A model generated the notes under the pieces. That model was not told where the DNA came from and did not search any database. It was given only the letters and a program-made list of their open reading frames with translations. Below are positions 19,968-29,609 of a DNA stretch of 64,000 nt, piece after piece (position 1 is the first letter of the stretch; every line of letters begins with the position of its first letter). The translations under genes and the position numbers were made by a program. Location: the NCBI RefSeq assembly GCF_000377405.1, contig NZ_KB905020.1, positions 434,001 through 498,000 on the forward strand. The letters are read 5' to 3'. The stretch comes from Thioalkalivibrio sp. ALE31. GTDB lineage: Bacteria; Pseudomonadota; Gammaproteobacteria; Ectothiorhodospirales; Ectothiorhodospiraceae.

Positions 19968-20981
19968 CTACACGCCCTGCTCGGCCACGCGCGCGACCAG
20001 TTCGACCAGCCGGTTGGCATAGCCCCATTCGTTGTCGTACCAGGCCAGCACCTTCACCTGCGTCCCATCCACCACCATCGTCGACTGCGCATCGACAATG
20101 GACGAGCGCGGGTCGGTGCGGAAGTCGCTGGAGACCAGCGGGCGTTCCTCAAAGCCCAGGATGCCGGCGAGTTCGCCCGCGGCCGCCGAGCGCAGCAGTT
20201 CGTTCACCTCCTCCGCGGAGGTCTCGCGCGCCGCCTCGAAGGTGAAGTCTGTCAGCGAGGCATTCATCAGCGGCACGCGCACCGCATGGCCGTTCAGCCG
20301 TCCGTTCAGTTCGGGGAAGATGTCACCGATCGCCTTCGCCGAGCCGGTAGTGGTCGGGATCAGGTTCAGCCCGGCCGCACGGGCCCGGCGCAGATTGTCG
20401 CGCGGCAGATCCACAGGCGACTGCGTGGCGGTCATGTCGTGTACCGTCAGGATCGTCCCGTGGCGGATCTCCAGGGCCGGGTGCAGCACCTTGACCAGGG
20501 GCGCCAGGCAGTTGGTGGTGCAGGAGGCAGCGGTGACCACATGGTGCCGCGCCGGATCGTAGGCCGCATCGTTGACGCCCATCACCACGTTCAGCGCCCG
20601 CTCGTCCTTCACCGGAGCCGCGACGACCACACGCCGGGCCCCACGGTCGAAGTGCGGCTGCAGGGTCTCCATGGTGCGGAAGGCGCCGCTGGCATCGATC
20701 ACGATATCCACACCGGACTCGGCCCAGGGCACCTGCCCCGGCTCGCCCAGCTGCGTGTGGCGCAGGCTGCGGCCATCGATCTGCAGGGCGTCCGGCTCGG
20801 CCTGGATGCCGTGATCCCAGCGCCCATGCACCGAATCGAACTCCAGCAGGTGTCCGGTAACCGTACCGTCCGCCGCGACCTCGTTCAGGTGCACGATCTC
20901 GAGATCGTCCCGATCCCAGGCCGCGCGCAGCGCCAGGCGGCCAATCCGCCCCATGCCATTGATGCCAACTCGTACGGCCAT
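19968..20981 (-). CDS. gapdh: ArsJ-associated glyceraldehyde-3-phosphate dehydrogenase
   Basis: This GAPDH would use arsenate in place of phosphate to form unstable 1-arseno-3-phosphoglycerate for ArsJ to export. The 337-residue product begins [20 protein letters not shown] (NAD-binding). The catalytic cysteine is in [11 protein letters not shown], and [10 protein letters not shown] and [10 protein letters not shown] are conserved. The assignment to the arsenic branch rather than glycolysis comes from the adjacent arsJ. It could also support ordinary carbon metabolism. Confidence 0.9.
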   Translation of the reverse strand: MAVRVGINGMGRIGRLALRAAWDRDDLEIVHLNEVAADGTVTGHLLEFDSVHGRWDHGIQAEPDALQIDGRSLRHTQLGEPGQVPWAESGVDIVIDASGAFRTMETLQPHFDRGARRVVVAAPVKDERALNVVMGVNDAAYDPARHHVVTAASCTTNCLAPLVKVLHPALEIRHGTILTVHDMTATQSPVDLPRDNLRRARAAGLNLIPTTTGSAKAIGDIFPELNGRLNGHAVRVPLMNASLTDFTFEAARETSAEEVNELLRSAAAGELAGILGFEERPLVSSDFRTDPRSSIVDAQSTMVVDGTQVKVLAWYDNEWGYANRLVELVARVAEQGV

Positions 20982-21059
20982 GACGCCCTCCCGCGAAAAA
21001 TCGCGTCAGGATACTCCGCCCACATGACCAACGCATGACACCCGGCCGCTGCAAAGCCC

Positions 21060-21312
21060 GGTTCCACCACGAAGCTCACGAAGGCACGAAGAAGGGCGAG
21101 GTCAAGGGCGATTTCACCACGGAGAGCACGGAGGACACGAAGAAGGGCTAAGGCTGAAAAGCGGGAAGGCCTGATAAACGCGGTCGCTGGTTCTGTCCTC
21201 TTTCGTCACCCGAAACGCCGTAGCCGCTTCGGTTTCTCTGTGTCCTCTGTGCACACTCTGTGGTAACAAGCCCTTGCCCTCCTTCGTGCCTTCGTGGGCT
21301 TCGTGGTCGAAC
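21060..21312. repeat. CACGAAG-type nested inverted repeat (copy 1)
   Basis: This fills the 350-base gap between gapdh and tspO, which shows no gene. The outer arms begin ACCACGAAGCTCACGAAGG (left) and end TTCGTGGGCTTCGTGGT (right) and pair with a few mismatches over about 40 bases. A second pair inside (CACCACGGAGAGCACGGAGG with a CTCTGTGTCCTCTGTGCAC-like strand) is also visible. A homologous element lies at 50751-50991. Confidence 0.85.
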
Positions 21313-21332
21313 CAGGTTTCAGCCGCAAGCCA

Positions 21333-21848
21333 TCAGTTGAGCCAGACGATGCCGGCGTTGAGGTAGATGGCGAAGCCGACCCACAGCAGGTAGGGCACCA
21401 GCAGCGCGCCGGCGATGCGGTCGATGCGCCAGAAGGCGATTAATGTCGCCAGGATCAGCGGCCACAGGATCAGGATCTCGGCGAGCGCCAGATCCGGGCG
21501 CTGCAGGCCGAAGAAGAGCACCGACCAGCCCAGGTTCAGGGCGAGTTGCGCCAGGAACAGACCCAGCGCGACCGGCGCCCCGGTCAGGCCCACGCGGCGC
21601 CACACATGCCACGCCGCCAGCCCCATCAGCCCGAACAGCACGCTCCAGACCGGGCCGAACACCGCATCCGGCGGGTTCAACGGCGGCCGGGCCAGGGTCG
21701 GGTACCAGTCGCCCACCGAAAGACTGGTGGCCCAGCCCCCCAGCCCCGCCACGGCAAACACCAGTACCATCCAGGCCAGCAGCCCGAGCATGTCCCCACC
21801 GAAAGAGCGTCGCCGCGGACGCGGCGCACGGGCCGTATCGCGTGTCAT
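21333..21848 (-). CDS. tspO: TspO/MBR family tryptophan-rich sensory protein
   Basis: TspO proteins are five-helix membrane proteins that bind porphyrins and act in stress or tetrapyrrole signalling. From ATG 21848 the product has 171 residues. It has a basic N-terminal tail (RAPRPRRRS) and five hydrophobic segments. Family motifs are WYPTLARPPLNPPDAVFGPVW, NLGWSVLFFGL and a final YLNAGIVWLN. GAGGAG lies about 12 bases upstream of the chosen start; an extension to 21899 was rejected. It is divergent from the RND operon. No photosynthesis or haem genes are nearby. Confidence 0.92.
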   Translation of the reverse strand: MTRDTARAPRPRRRSFGGDMLGLLAWMVLVFAVAGLGGWATSLSVGDWYPTLARPPLNPPDAVFGPVWSVLFGLMGLAAWHVWRRVGLTGAPVALGLFLAQLALNLGWSVLFFGLQRPDLALAEILILWPLILATLIAFWRIDRIAGALLVPYLLWVGFAIYLNAGIVWLN

Positions 21849-21984
21849 TACAGAATTCTCCTCGAGATTCGCGGTCGCATGGCAGGATGTCCCGAACAAG
21901 GCCCGGATTCCGAACCGAATTCATTCAGGATTCAGTGAACCACGCCACACTCCCCCTGACCACCCCGAACAAAAGCGAGCTGCA

Positions 21985-23205
21985 ATGCCCCGCCCCGCCA
22001 CCCTGATCACCGCGGTTCTCTTCCTCCTGGCCGCCGGCCTGCTGGGCTGGATGCTGCTCGCTCCGGATGACGATGCAGCGCCCAGCAGTCGCCCCGGCGG
22101 TGGCGAGACGCGACCGGTGGCCGTGGCGGTGGCCGCCATCGAGACCCGTGACCTGGTCGAGCGCCGGCGCTTCACCGGGAGCATCGAGGGTGCGGACCGC
22201 ATCGAGATCACGCCCCGTGTCGGCGGCCGGGTCGCCGAGATCTTCGTCAATCTGGGGGACCGCGTGGAACCGGGCGACCCCTTGCTGCAACTGGACACCG
22301 AAGAGTTCGAGCAGGACGTCGCCCAGGCCGCGGCGGAACTGGAAGTGGCCGAGGCCAGCCTGGCGGAGGCCATCGCCAGCCGCGACGCGTCCCGGCGCGA
22401 ACTGCAGCGCACCCGTGAACTGCGCGATCAGGGGATCGCCTCGCGTTCCGAGCTGGAGGCCGCCGAGACCGAACTGGCCCTGGCGCAGACCCGAGTGGCC
22501 CTCGCCGAATCGCAGATCCGGCAGCGACGCTCCGCACTGCGCACCCGCGAGATCCAGCTCGGCTATACCCGCATCGAGGCGGATGCATCCAGCAGCACGC
22601 GCTGGGTGGCAGAACGGCATGTGGATCCCGGCACGGTCATCAGCGCCAGCGAGCCGGCGCTGGCGCTGGTCCGGCTCCAGCCGGTCCGGGCGATCCTGGC
22701 CGTGACGGAGTCCGACTACGGTCGGCTGTCTCCCGGTAAGGCCACTGAGGTACGCACCGGCGCCTACCCCGACACCGCATTCGCGGGGACCATCGCGCGG
22801 ATCGCACCGGAGTTCCGCCCCGGCTCGCGCCAGGCGCGGATCGAGGTGGAACTGCCCAACGACGACGTCCGCCTGCGCCCGGGCATGTTCGTCGAGGCCG
22901 CGATCACCCTGGGCCAGCGCGACGGCGCGCGGGCCATCCCACGCGACGCGATCATCCAGCGTGAGGCCGGGCCCACCGTATTCAGCGTGGAACGCAGTGG
23001 CGAGCGCCCAACGGCCCGGCGCCATCAGGCCGTCACCGGTGTCCGTGACGGGAACTGGGTCGAACTGCTGGAACCCGATCTGCCGCCGGGCACCGAGGTC
23101 GTGATCCTCGGCCAGCACCTGCTTGCGGACGGTACCCCGCTGCGGCTGAGCGAACCGGGCCGCATCCCCGACCGCGATGACGCGCGCGAGGCACAGACCC
23201 CGTGA
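21985..23205 (+). CDS. RND efflux periplasmic adaptor subunit
   Basis: This membrane fusion protein links an RND pump to an outer-membrane channel. From ATG 21985 the product has 406 residues. An N-terminal hydrophobic anchor (TLITAVLFLLAAGLLGWMLL) is followed by a lipoyl-like half motif (ADRIEITPRVGGRVAEIFV). Next come a long alpha-hairpin (about 110-190), the second lipoyl half, and beta-barrel and membrane-proximal domains. The frame extends upstream through the tspO gene, so the internal ATG is preferred. The stop overlaps the pump start as GTGA, so the operon is translationally coupled. Confidence 0.93.
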   Translation: MPRPATLITAVLFLLAAGLLGWMLLAPDDDAAPSSRPGGGETRPVAVAVAAIETRDLVERRRFTGSIEGADRIEITPRVGGRVAEIFVNLGDRVEPGDPLLQLDTEEFEQDVAQAAAELEVAEASLAEAIASRDASRRELQRTRELRDQGIASRSELEAAETELALAQTRVALAESQIRQRRSALRTREIQLGYTRIEADASSSTRWVAERHVDPGTVISASEPALALVRLQPVRAILAVTESDYGRLSPGKATEVRTGAYPDTAFAGTIARIAPEFRPGSRQARIEVELPNDDVRLRPGMFVEAAITLGQRDGARAIPRDAIIQREAGPTVFSVERSGERPTARRHQAVTGVRDGNWVELLEPDLPPGTEVVILGQHLLADGTPLRLSEPGRIPDRDDAREAQTP

Positions 23206-26200
23206 ATCCCGCGCGCCTGACCGTCCACCGCCCCGTGCTGACCAGTATGGTGGCCCTGATCGTGGTCATCCTCGGGCTGACCGCGCTGACGCGCCTGCCG
23301 GTGGACCTGCTGCCCGACATCACCTACCCCGTGGTCACCGTGATGACCTCCTACCCCAATGCCGGGGCCGAGGAGGTCGAACAACTGGTCACACGGCCGG
23401 TGGAACAGGCAGCGGCCGCGATCACGGGTGCCCAGGAGATCCGTTCCACCTCGGCCGAGGGCAACAGCAACGTCCGCATCAACTTCGCCTGGGGCACGGA
23501 CATCCGCCAGGCCGTGGACGACCTGCGCGATCGTCTGGCACGCATCGAGGACCGCCTGCCGGATGATGCCGACCGCCCGCTGGTGCGCCAGTTCGACACC
23601 CAGGACTCGCCCATCATGCGCCTGGGGGTGGGCTCGCAGCTGGACGCCATCCACCTGCGCACCCTGATCGACAACCGCATCGCCCCGCGCCTGGAGCGCA
23701 TCCCCGGTGTGGCCGCGGTCGACACCTTCGGCGGGCTGGAGCGCGAGGTCCGCGTGGAGGTGGACCCGGAGCGTCTCGAGGCCATCGACCTGGGCCTAGA
23801 CGACCTGCGCAACCGCATCCGCGACGCCAACGTGATCACCCCCGGCGGGCCGATCATGGACGGCCGGCGGGAGTACCGCCTGCGCACCCCGGCCGAGTTC
23901 CGCTCGGTGGACGAGGTCCGCGACACCATCGTGCAGCGCAGCGAGGATGGCGTGACCCACCTGCACCAGGTCGCGGAGGTACGCGATACCCATCAGCGCG
24001 TCACCCGCCGCTTCCGGGTCAACGAGGAAGAAGGCGTCCAGCTCGCGGTGCGCAAGCTGGCCGACGCCAACACGGTCGAGGTCTCCGAGGCGGTGCACGC
24101 CGAACTGGTACGCCTGAACCGCGACTTCCCTCAGATCGACATCCGCGCGGTCACCGACGAGGCGGGGTTCATCCGCAACTCCATCACCAATGTCGGCCAG
24201 GCCATCCTCTACGGCAGCGCGCTGGCGGTACTGGTGCTGCTCGTGTTCCTGCGCAATATCCGTTACACCCTGGTGGCGGCCACCGCGATCCCGCTGGCCG
24301 TGATCGCGACCTTTGGTCTGGTGTACTTCGGCGGCTACTCGCTGAACCTGATGACACTTGGCGGGATCGCGCTGGGGGTGGGGCTGATGGTGGACAACGC
24401 CATCGTGGTCATCGAGAGCATCGCCCGCCGACGTGAAGAACACGCCGAGCAGACCGCCGCCGAGGCCGCGATCAGCGGCACCGGACGGGTCGCGCCCGCC
24501 ATCATCGCCAGCACCCTGACCACGGTCGCGATCTTCCTGCCGCTGTTCTTCGCCGAGGAACTCGCCGGCCAGCTGTTCAAGCCCCTGGCGGCCGTGGTCG
24601 CCTTTGCCCTGGCCGGCTCGCTGATCGTTGCCCTCACCCTGGTGCCGATGCTGATGGCCCGCGCTCCGATGCCCAGGCGCGACACCAGCGCCCTCGCGCG
24701 CATGGAACATCGCTACCAGGGCCTGCTGCAGCGCACCCTGACCCAGCCGTGGATGGTCATCGGCATCAGCCTGCTGCTGATGATGATCGCCCTCGCCGGC
24801 CTGCGCGGCGTGGGCACCGAGTTCCTGCCCGCCACCGACGAGGGCGAGCTGCGCGTGCATGTATCCATGGAACCCGGCACCCCGCTGGAAGAGCTGTACG
24901 CCACCATGGCCGGGCTGGAGGCGATCATCCGCGACGAGGTCCCGGAACTGGAAAACCTGGTCTCCAGCTCGGGCGCCTCGGCGTTCCGGGCCTCCTCGCC
25001 GGCCTCCGGCAACATGCGCGTAATGGTCGGTTCTCGCGCAAGCCGCAGCCGCTCCTCCGATGCCATCGCCGCCGCGCTGCGCGAGGCGCTGGGCAGCCCG
25101 CCCGGGGTCGAGATCCGCGTACGCGCCTCCAGCGGGATCTTCTTCCGTGGCTTCGGCCGTGGCGCGGACGAGGAGAGCCTGTCCATCGAGGTCCGTGGCT
25201 TCGAACTGCCGACGATGAACGCGGTGGTCGAGCGGTTCGAGGCCGCGCTGTCCGACATCCCCGGCGTGACCGATACCCGCGTCGGCTCCGACGGCGGTCA
25301 GCCCGAGTTCGCCACCCGCATCGACCGCGCCCGCGCCGCCGACCTGGGCGTGGACGTGCGCACCATCGCCCAGACCCTGGAGACCGCGCTGGGCGGCTCC
25401 AGCGCCGGGCAGCTGCGCGCCGGGGGCGACGAGACCCGCATCTGGGTCCAGCTGCGCGACGCCGACCAGAGCTCGCTGGACGACCTGCTGAACCTGACGG
25501 TGCGCAGCGAGGACGGCGAGCGCGTCGCCCTGCGCAGCCTTGTTTCCTTTGAAACCGCGATGGGCCCCGACAGCATCCAGCGCCGCGAGCAGGCGCGCAT
25601 CAGCACCCTGTTCGTGAATATCGGCGACCGTTCATTGGGCGAGGTCGCGGCGGACGTGCGTGCCGCCCTGGCGGATATCCCGCTGCCGGAGGAGATCGAC
25701 TTCTCGGTCACCGGCGATATCGAGGAACAGGAGGCGGCCTTCTCCGAGCTGCTGCTGGGCACCCTGCTGGCCACGCTGCTGGTGTACATGGTCATGGCCA
25801 GCCTGTACGAATCCCTGCGCGACCCGCTGATCGTGATGTTCTCCATCCCGCTGGCCCTGATCGGCGTCACCGCGGCGCTGCTGATCACTGACACCACGCT
25901 CAACGTGCAGTCGCTGATCGGCATCCTGCTGCTGGTCGGGATCGTAGTGAACAACGCGATCCTGCTGGTGGACCGCATGGCCCGGCGCCACCGCGACGAC
26001 GGCATGGAACTGACCGCGGCGATCGTGGCCGCGGCCGGCGAGCGCCTGCGCCCGATCCTGATGACCACGCTGACCACCATCCTCGCGCTGTCGCCGCTGG
26101 CGATCGGCATGGGCGACGGCGGCGAGGCCCAGGCCCCGATGGCGCGGGTGGTGATCGGCGGCCTGCTGTCTTCTACCCTGATCACCCTGGTGCTGATCCC

Positions 26201-26276
26201 GACGCTGTACCTGCTGTTCCACCGCCGGGGCGAACATCCACAACCGGTCTATCGAGTCGCAACGGAACATGCCTAG
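23202..26276 (+). CDS. RND efflux pump inner-membrane permease (AcrB/MexB-like)
   Basis: The product has 1024 residues, the usual HAE1-RND length. Its first helix begins LTVHRPVLTSMVALIVVILG, then the porter-domain start LPDITYPVVTVMTSYPNAGAEEVE. GVGLMVDNAIVVIES in helix 4 carries the proton-relay aspartate. The second repeat contains LLLVGIVVNNAILLVDR. The subtype, with VMTSYPNA rather than the AcrB sequence and an Arg/Ser-rich region near 580-600, suggests a broad family 'multidrug/solvent' pump; the substrate cannot be deduced. The start is GTG 23202. Confidence 0.95.
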   Translation: MNPARLTVHRPVLTSMVALIVVILGLTALTRLPVDLLPDITYPVVTVMTSYPNAGAEEVEQLVTRPVEQAAAAITGAQEIRSTSAEGNSNVRINFAWGTDIRQAVDDLRDRLARIEDRLPDDADRPLVRQFDTQDSPIMRLGVGSQLDAIHLRTLIDNRIAPRLERIPGVAAVDTFGGLEREVRVEVDPERLEAIDLGLDDLRNRIRDANVITPGGPIMDGRREYRLRTPAEFRSVDEVRDTIVQRSEDGVTHLHQVAEVRDTHQRVTRRFRVNEEEGVQLAVRKLADANTVEVSEAVHAELVRLNRDFPQIDIRAVTDEAGFIRNSITNVGQAILYGSALAVLVLLVFLRNIRYTLVAATAIPLAVIATFGLVYFGGYSLNLMTLGGIALGVGLMVDNAIVVIESIARRREEHAEQTAAEAAISGTGRVAPAIIASTLTTVAIFLPLFFAEELAGQLFKPLAAVVAFALAGSLIVALTLVPMLMARAPMPRRDTSALARMEHRYQGLLQRTLTQPWMVIGISLLLMMIALAGLRGVGTEFLPATDEGELRVHVSMEPGTPLEELYATMAGLEAIIRDEVPELENLVSSSGASAFRASSPASGNMRVMVGSRASRSRSSDAIAAALREALGSPPGVEIRVRASSGIFFRGFGRGADEESLSIEVRGFELPTMNAVVERFEAALSDIPGVTDTRVGSDGGQPEFATRIDRARAADLGVDVRTIAQTLETALGGSSAGQLRAGGDETRIWVQLRDADQSSLDDLLNLTVRSEDGERVALRSLVSFETAMGPDSIQRREQARISTLFVNIGDRSLGEVAADVRAALADIPLPEEIDFSVTGDIEEQEAAFSELLLGTLLATLLVYMVMASLYESLRDPLIVMFSIPLALIGVTAALLITDTTLNVQSLIGILLLVGIVVNNAILLVDRMARRHRDDGMELTAAIVAAAGERLRPILMTTLTTILALSPLAIGMGDGGEAQAPMARVVIGGLLSSTLITLVLIPTLYLLFHRRGEHPQPVYRVATEHA

Positions 26277-27855
26277 AAAAACGCTGACCTGCCTCGTCGC
26301 GCTCGCCCTGACTCTCCCGGCCCAGGGCGCCGACGCCCCGGACGCCCAGGACACCCCCGAGGGCCTGCGCCTGTCGCTGCCCGCCGAGGCCCTGCTGGAC
26401 ACCCGCCCGTTCGAGCGCGAGGCGGTGGCGGAGGAGACGCTGTCGCTGGAGGAGGCCGTCGCCCGCGCGCTGGAGAACAACCGCGGCCTGCGGGCCGAGC
26501 GCCTGCAAACGGCCATCCAGGGCACCTTCGAGGCCCAGGAGCGCGCCGTGTTCGACCCCGAGCTGTTCGCCGAGCTGGAGATCAGCCGCGACCAGAGCGT
26601 GCGCCAGCTGGAACAGATCGGCGAGACCGACACGGTGACAACCACCCGCCGTTTCGGGGAGGCCGGGATCACCCAGGCGCTTCCCACCGGCACCGACCTG
26701 ACGGTCTCGCTGCGCAGTTCCCGCGCCTCCAGTTCGCGCGTGGACACCCCGCAGTTCACCACCCGCGCGGGGCTCAGCCTGACCCAGGCCCTGCTCCGGG
26801 GCGGCCGTATCGAATCCAACCTGGTGCGCCTGCGCCAGGCCAGCCTGGACGTGGAGGCCTCGGAATACGAGGTACGCGGCTTCGTGGAGCAGCTGATCAC
26901 GGATGTGGAGGGCCGCTACTGGGACCTGGTACTGGCCGACGCACAGATCGCCATCTTCGAGGAGGCCCTGGCGGTCGCCCGCGCCCAGCTGGACCAGACC
27001 GAACGCCGCATCCGGGCCGGCGACCGCCCGGAGACCGAGGCCGTATCCGCGCGCGCCGAGGTGGCGCTGCGCCGCCAGGGCCTGATCGACGCGCGGGCCG
27101 ACCGTGCCCGCGCCCAGGACGCGCTGGCCCGCCTGCTGCAGGCCGACAACGGCGGGCTCTGGGATACCCGGCTAGAGGCCCGTTCGGAGCCGGAGCTGGA
27201 GCGCTACGCCCTGGAGCCCCTGGATGCCTACGTGGCGCTGGCCCGCGACCACCGCGCCGACCTCAACGAGACCCGCCTGCGCGTGCAGCGCAACCAGCTG
27301 GAAGTCGTGCGCACCCGCAACGGCCTGCTGCCGCGCCTGGACTTCTTCGTGACCCTGGGCCAGTCCGGCTACGCCGACAGCTTCAGCCGCACCTGGCGCG
27401 ACCGCCAGGGCGACGGCTACGACCTGGCCGCCGGCCTGCGCTTCGAGATGCCCATCGGCAATCGCGCGGCCGAGGCCGAGCACACCCGCGCGCGCCTGAC
27501 CCGCCAGCAGATCCAGGAGACCCTGGCCAACCTGGAACAGCTGGCCATCGAGGACGTGCGCGCCACCTGGTTCGACGCCGCCCGTGTGCGCGAACAGATC
27601 CAGGCCCAGAAGGAGACGGTGGAACTACAGGAAGAACTGCTGCGCGTGGAACAGACCCGCTTTCGGGTCGGGGCCGGGACCGCCCTGGCCGTGGCCCAGG
27701 CCCAGCGCGACCTGCTGGAGAGCCGCCTGAACCTGACCGAGACGGTGGTGCGCTTTCGCCAGCTGAGCACCGAACTGCTCAATGCCAGCGGCACCCTGCT
27801 GCTGCACCGCGGCATCGACGCCCCGGGTGCCGAACGCGTGGAGATTCGCCTGTAA
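26269..27855 (+). CDS. TolC-family outer-membrane channel protein
   Basis: This 528-residue protein completes the tripartite efflux system. It has an N-terminal signal peptide (MPRKTLTCLVALALTLPAQGADA). Two structural repeats of paired long coiled helices follow, with LSLEEAVARALENNRGL starting repeat one and MPIGNRAAEAEHTRARLTR in repeat two. Its start overlaps the end of the pump gene by 8 bases. No terminator is obvious after it; a convergent gene ends only 43 bases away. Confidence 0.92.
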   Translation: MPRKTLTCLVALALTLPAQGADAPDAQDTPEGLRLSLPAEALLDTRPFEREAVAEETLSLEEAVARALENNRGLRAERLQTAIQGTFEAQERAVFDPELFAELEISRDQSVRQLEQIGETDTVTTTRRFGEAGITQALPTGTDLTVSLRSSRASSSRVDTPQFTTRAGLSLTQALLRGGRIESNLVRLRQASLDVEASEYEVRGFVEQLITDVEGRYWDLVLADAQIAIFEEALAVARAQLDQTERRIRAGDRPETEAVSARAEVALRRQGLIDARADRARAQDALARLLQADNGGLWDTRLEARSEPELERYALEPLDAYVALARDHRADLNETRLRVQRNQLEVVRTRNGLLPRLDFFVTLGQSGYADSFSRTWRDRQGDGYDLAAGLRFEMPIGNRAAEAEHTRARLTRQQIQETLANLEQLAIEDVRATWFDAARVREQIQAQKETVELQEELLRVEQTRFRVGAGTALAVAQAQRDLLESRLNLTETVVRFRQLSTELLNASGTLLLHRGIDAPGAERVEIRL

Positions 27856-27897
27856 TCCGAATGCTGGAAGGACCGGCGCCCCGCTCAGGACGCCCGC

Positions 27898-28476
27898 CTA
27901 TTGTCCCACCGGACGGGCACTGCCATCGGCGTCGATCTCGACGACGAGCATCGCCCCGGCCCCGATGCTGCGCCCGCTGAGCTCCATGATGTTGGCCCGG
28001 TGGGTCACGTAGACCGCAGGTCCCTGCGCCTGCCGGTATTCCTCCGCCAGGTGTTCGCGCCACGCCCGCATGCGCCGCTCACGGTGCGGGGCGTTGGTGC
28101 GAAACACCGATCCCAGGGCCTCCAGGACCACCGGTTCGCCATAGCCCAGCAGCTCCGCGGTATCGAAATTGCGACACCAGGGACCCGCGAATACCCGGAT
28201 CGCATCCAGCCCAGCGGCCCGCAGGCGTTCGCCGGTCTCGCGGGCCTGCGCGCGGCCCTCCTCGGAGAGATTGCGCTGCGTGGCGCAGTCGTCGACATCA
28301 AAGCCCGATGGGTCGCCAATCCCCGGCGCCAGGGCATGACGCATCAGCAGGATGCGCTGCGGCTCCTGCAACTGCGCCACGATCACGCGTTCTTCGGCCA
28401 GATCGTCCGCCGCCAGCGGCACAGCGAGTGCCAGCACGATCACGGCCCAGATCCCCGGGAATGCAGAGCGTTTCAT
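27898..28476 (-). CDS. Exported histidine-phosphatase superfamily protein
   Basis: The 192-residue product begins [25 protein letters not shown], a signal peptide. [16 protein letters not shown] contains the catalytic RH pair of the histidine phosphatase (phosphoglycerate-mutase-like) clan. A second histidine is in [14 protein letters not shown] and a conserved arginine in [14 protein letters not shown]. The substrate is unknown. The ATG overlaps the DUF2256 stop as ATGA, so it is the last gene of a four-gene operon. Confidence 0.88.
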   Translation of the reverse strand: MKRSAFPGIWAVIVLALAVPLAADDLAEERVIVAQLQEPQRILLMRHALAPGIGDPSGFDVDDCATQRNLSEEGRAQARETGERLRAAGLDAIRVFAGPWCRNFDTAELLGYGEPVVLEALGSVFRTNAPHRERRMRAWREHLAEEYRQAQGPAVYVTHRANIMELSGRSIGAGAMLVVEIDADGSARPVGQ

Positions 28477-28625
28477 GACGCCGTTTTCCTCGTACGACGA
28501 CGCCGGCAGGCGTCGGAACAGTAGCGCACCTCGTCCCAGCAGCGCGCCCACTTTCTGCGCCAGACAAACGGCCGACCGCACACGGCGCAGGTCTTTTGCG
28601 GCAGATGCGGCTTGGCATGCGCCAC
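28473..28625 (-). CDS. DUF2256 small zinc-ribbon-like protein
   Basis: A 50-residue protein from GTG 28625: [19 protein letters not shown], then [20 protein letters not shown]. Four cysteines in two pairs (CAVC and CSDAC), spaced as in DUF2256, suggest a bound zinc. The function of the family is unknown. Its translation is coupled to the phosphatase gene (ATGA overlap), and it lies 8 bases after the DCC protein gene with a GGGGAGG ribosome site. Confidence 0.88.
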   Translation of the reverse strand: MAHAKPHLPQKTCAVCGRPFVWRRKWARCWDEVRYCSDACRRRRTRKTAS

Positions 28626-28633
28626 GGCGGTCG

Positions 28634-29047
28634 TTACCTCCCCGGGCGGCAGACCCCGTCGTCGCAGCGGGACCGCCAGCGATAGCGGGCGATCACGTTG
28701 TAGACGCGGTCCATCAGCCAGACGACCGGCGGAAGGCGATGCAGCACGCCGCCGAGCCAGCGGTAATACGGCAGATGCCGCCAGACCAGCACGAAGGCCC
28801 ACGCGCCACTGCGAATGCGGCCCTCGGGACTGACGGCATGCATGCGCTGCATGGCCTGGTCCCAGGTGATGCCCCAGGCGGCGAGCGGCGCCGCATCGGC
28901 GTGGATGTCGCGCCAGTCGACCGCGGCAGCGGTATCCAGGCGCTGGTAGTGGCCGATCTCGCGACGGCACAGCGGGCAGCCGCCATCGAAGAACACGATC
29001 GGGCGTCCGGGGGCCTTTGGCGGTCGGTTCGCGGCCGGGTCAGGCAT
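28634..29047 (-). CDS. DCC-family thiol-disulfide oxidoreductase-like protein (DUF393)
   Basis: The 137-residue protein has [16 protein letters not shown], the DCC motif with a CxxC redox pair, near residues 19-34. The mid-region is hydrophobic ([18 protein letters not shown]) and the C-terminus [16 protein letters not shown] has a second pair of cysteines. The family is proposed to be thioredoxin-like; partners are unknown. Its ATG overlaps the stop of the upstream 109-residue gene by eight bases. Confidence 0.9.
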   Translation of the reverse strand: MPDPAANRPPKAPGRPIVFFDGGCPLCRREIGHYQRLDTAAAVDWRDIHADAAPLAAWGITWDQAMQRMHAVSPEGRIRSGAWAFVLVWRHLPYYRWLGGVLHRLPPVVWLMDRVYNVIARYRWRSRCDDGVCRPGR

Positions 29048-29369
29048 GTCCCACCGGCCCGGTCTGCTGGTGCTGCGCCTCGCCCAGCGATTTCAACGCG
29101 CGCTCCACCACATCGCGCGCGAGTCCCTGGGTCATCTCGGGGTCGGCCGGGATCATCTCGGTACGCACCGCCAGGGCCATCGCCAGGGCCTGCAGCACAT
29201 CCCCGTTGCAGGTGTCCCCCAGCACCCCGATCTCGTTATCCAGGGTATCGGTCAACCGGTCCAGCAACTGCTGCACCCGCACCGCCGAACCCGTCTCGGG
29301 GTGCAGACGAAACTCGAAGGACACGGCCTCGCCGCTCGGGGTCACATAGCGATAGGGCAATACGTCCAT
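29040..29369 (-). CDS. Conserved-looking small protein of unknown function
   Basis: A 109-residue protein starting MDVLPYRYVTPSGEAVSFEF with AGGAGAG seven bases upstream of ATG 29369. It is predicted soluble and helical (DRLTDTLDNEIGVLGDTCNGDVLQALAMALAV). I do not recognise it. It is the first gene of the four-gene operon with the DCC protein, DUF2256 and the phosphatase, and overlaps the DCC gene. It is divergent from mtgA. Confidence 0.75.
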   Translation of the reverse strand: MDVLPYRYVTPSGEAVSFEFRLHPETGSAVRVQQLLDRLTDTLDNEIGVLGDTCNGDVLQALAMALAVRTEMIPADPEMTQGLARDVVERALKSLGEAQHQQTGPVGHA

Positions 29370-29609
29370 GGCTCTCTCCTTCGCGAACGGTCGGGTTGTC
29401 GAGGCGGATTTCGGGGTCGGTCGGGCAGCCCCTCCGCCATTGGGCCACGAAACGGGCAAACAGTTCGACCGGCAGCGGGCCGACACGACCGGATCGCATC
29501 GCGAAAACCGCCCCGGCCGGCACGCGCAAGCGTTATCCTTGCGCCTCATGGAGACCCGCATCCGCAACATCGACTTCGCCGGTGCGCCGCGCGCGGCAGG
29601 GGTACGGTA

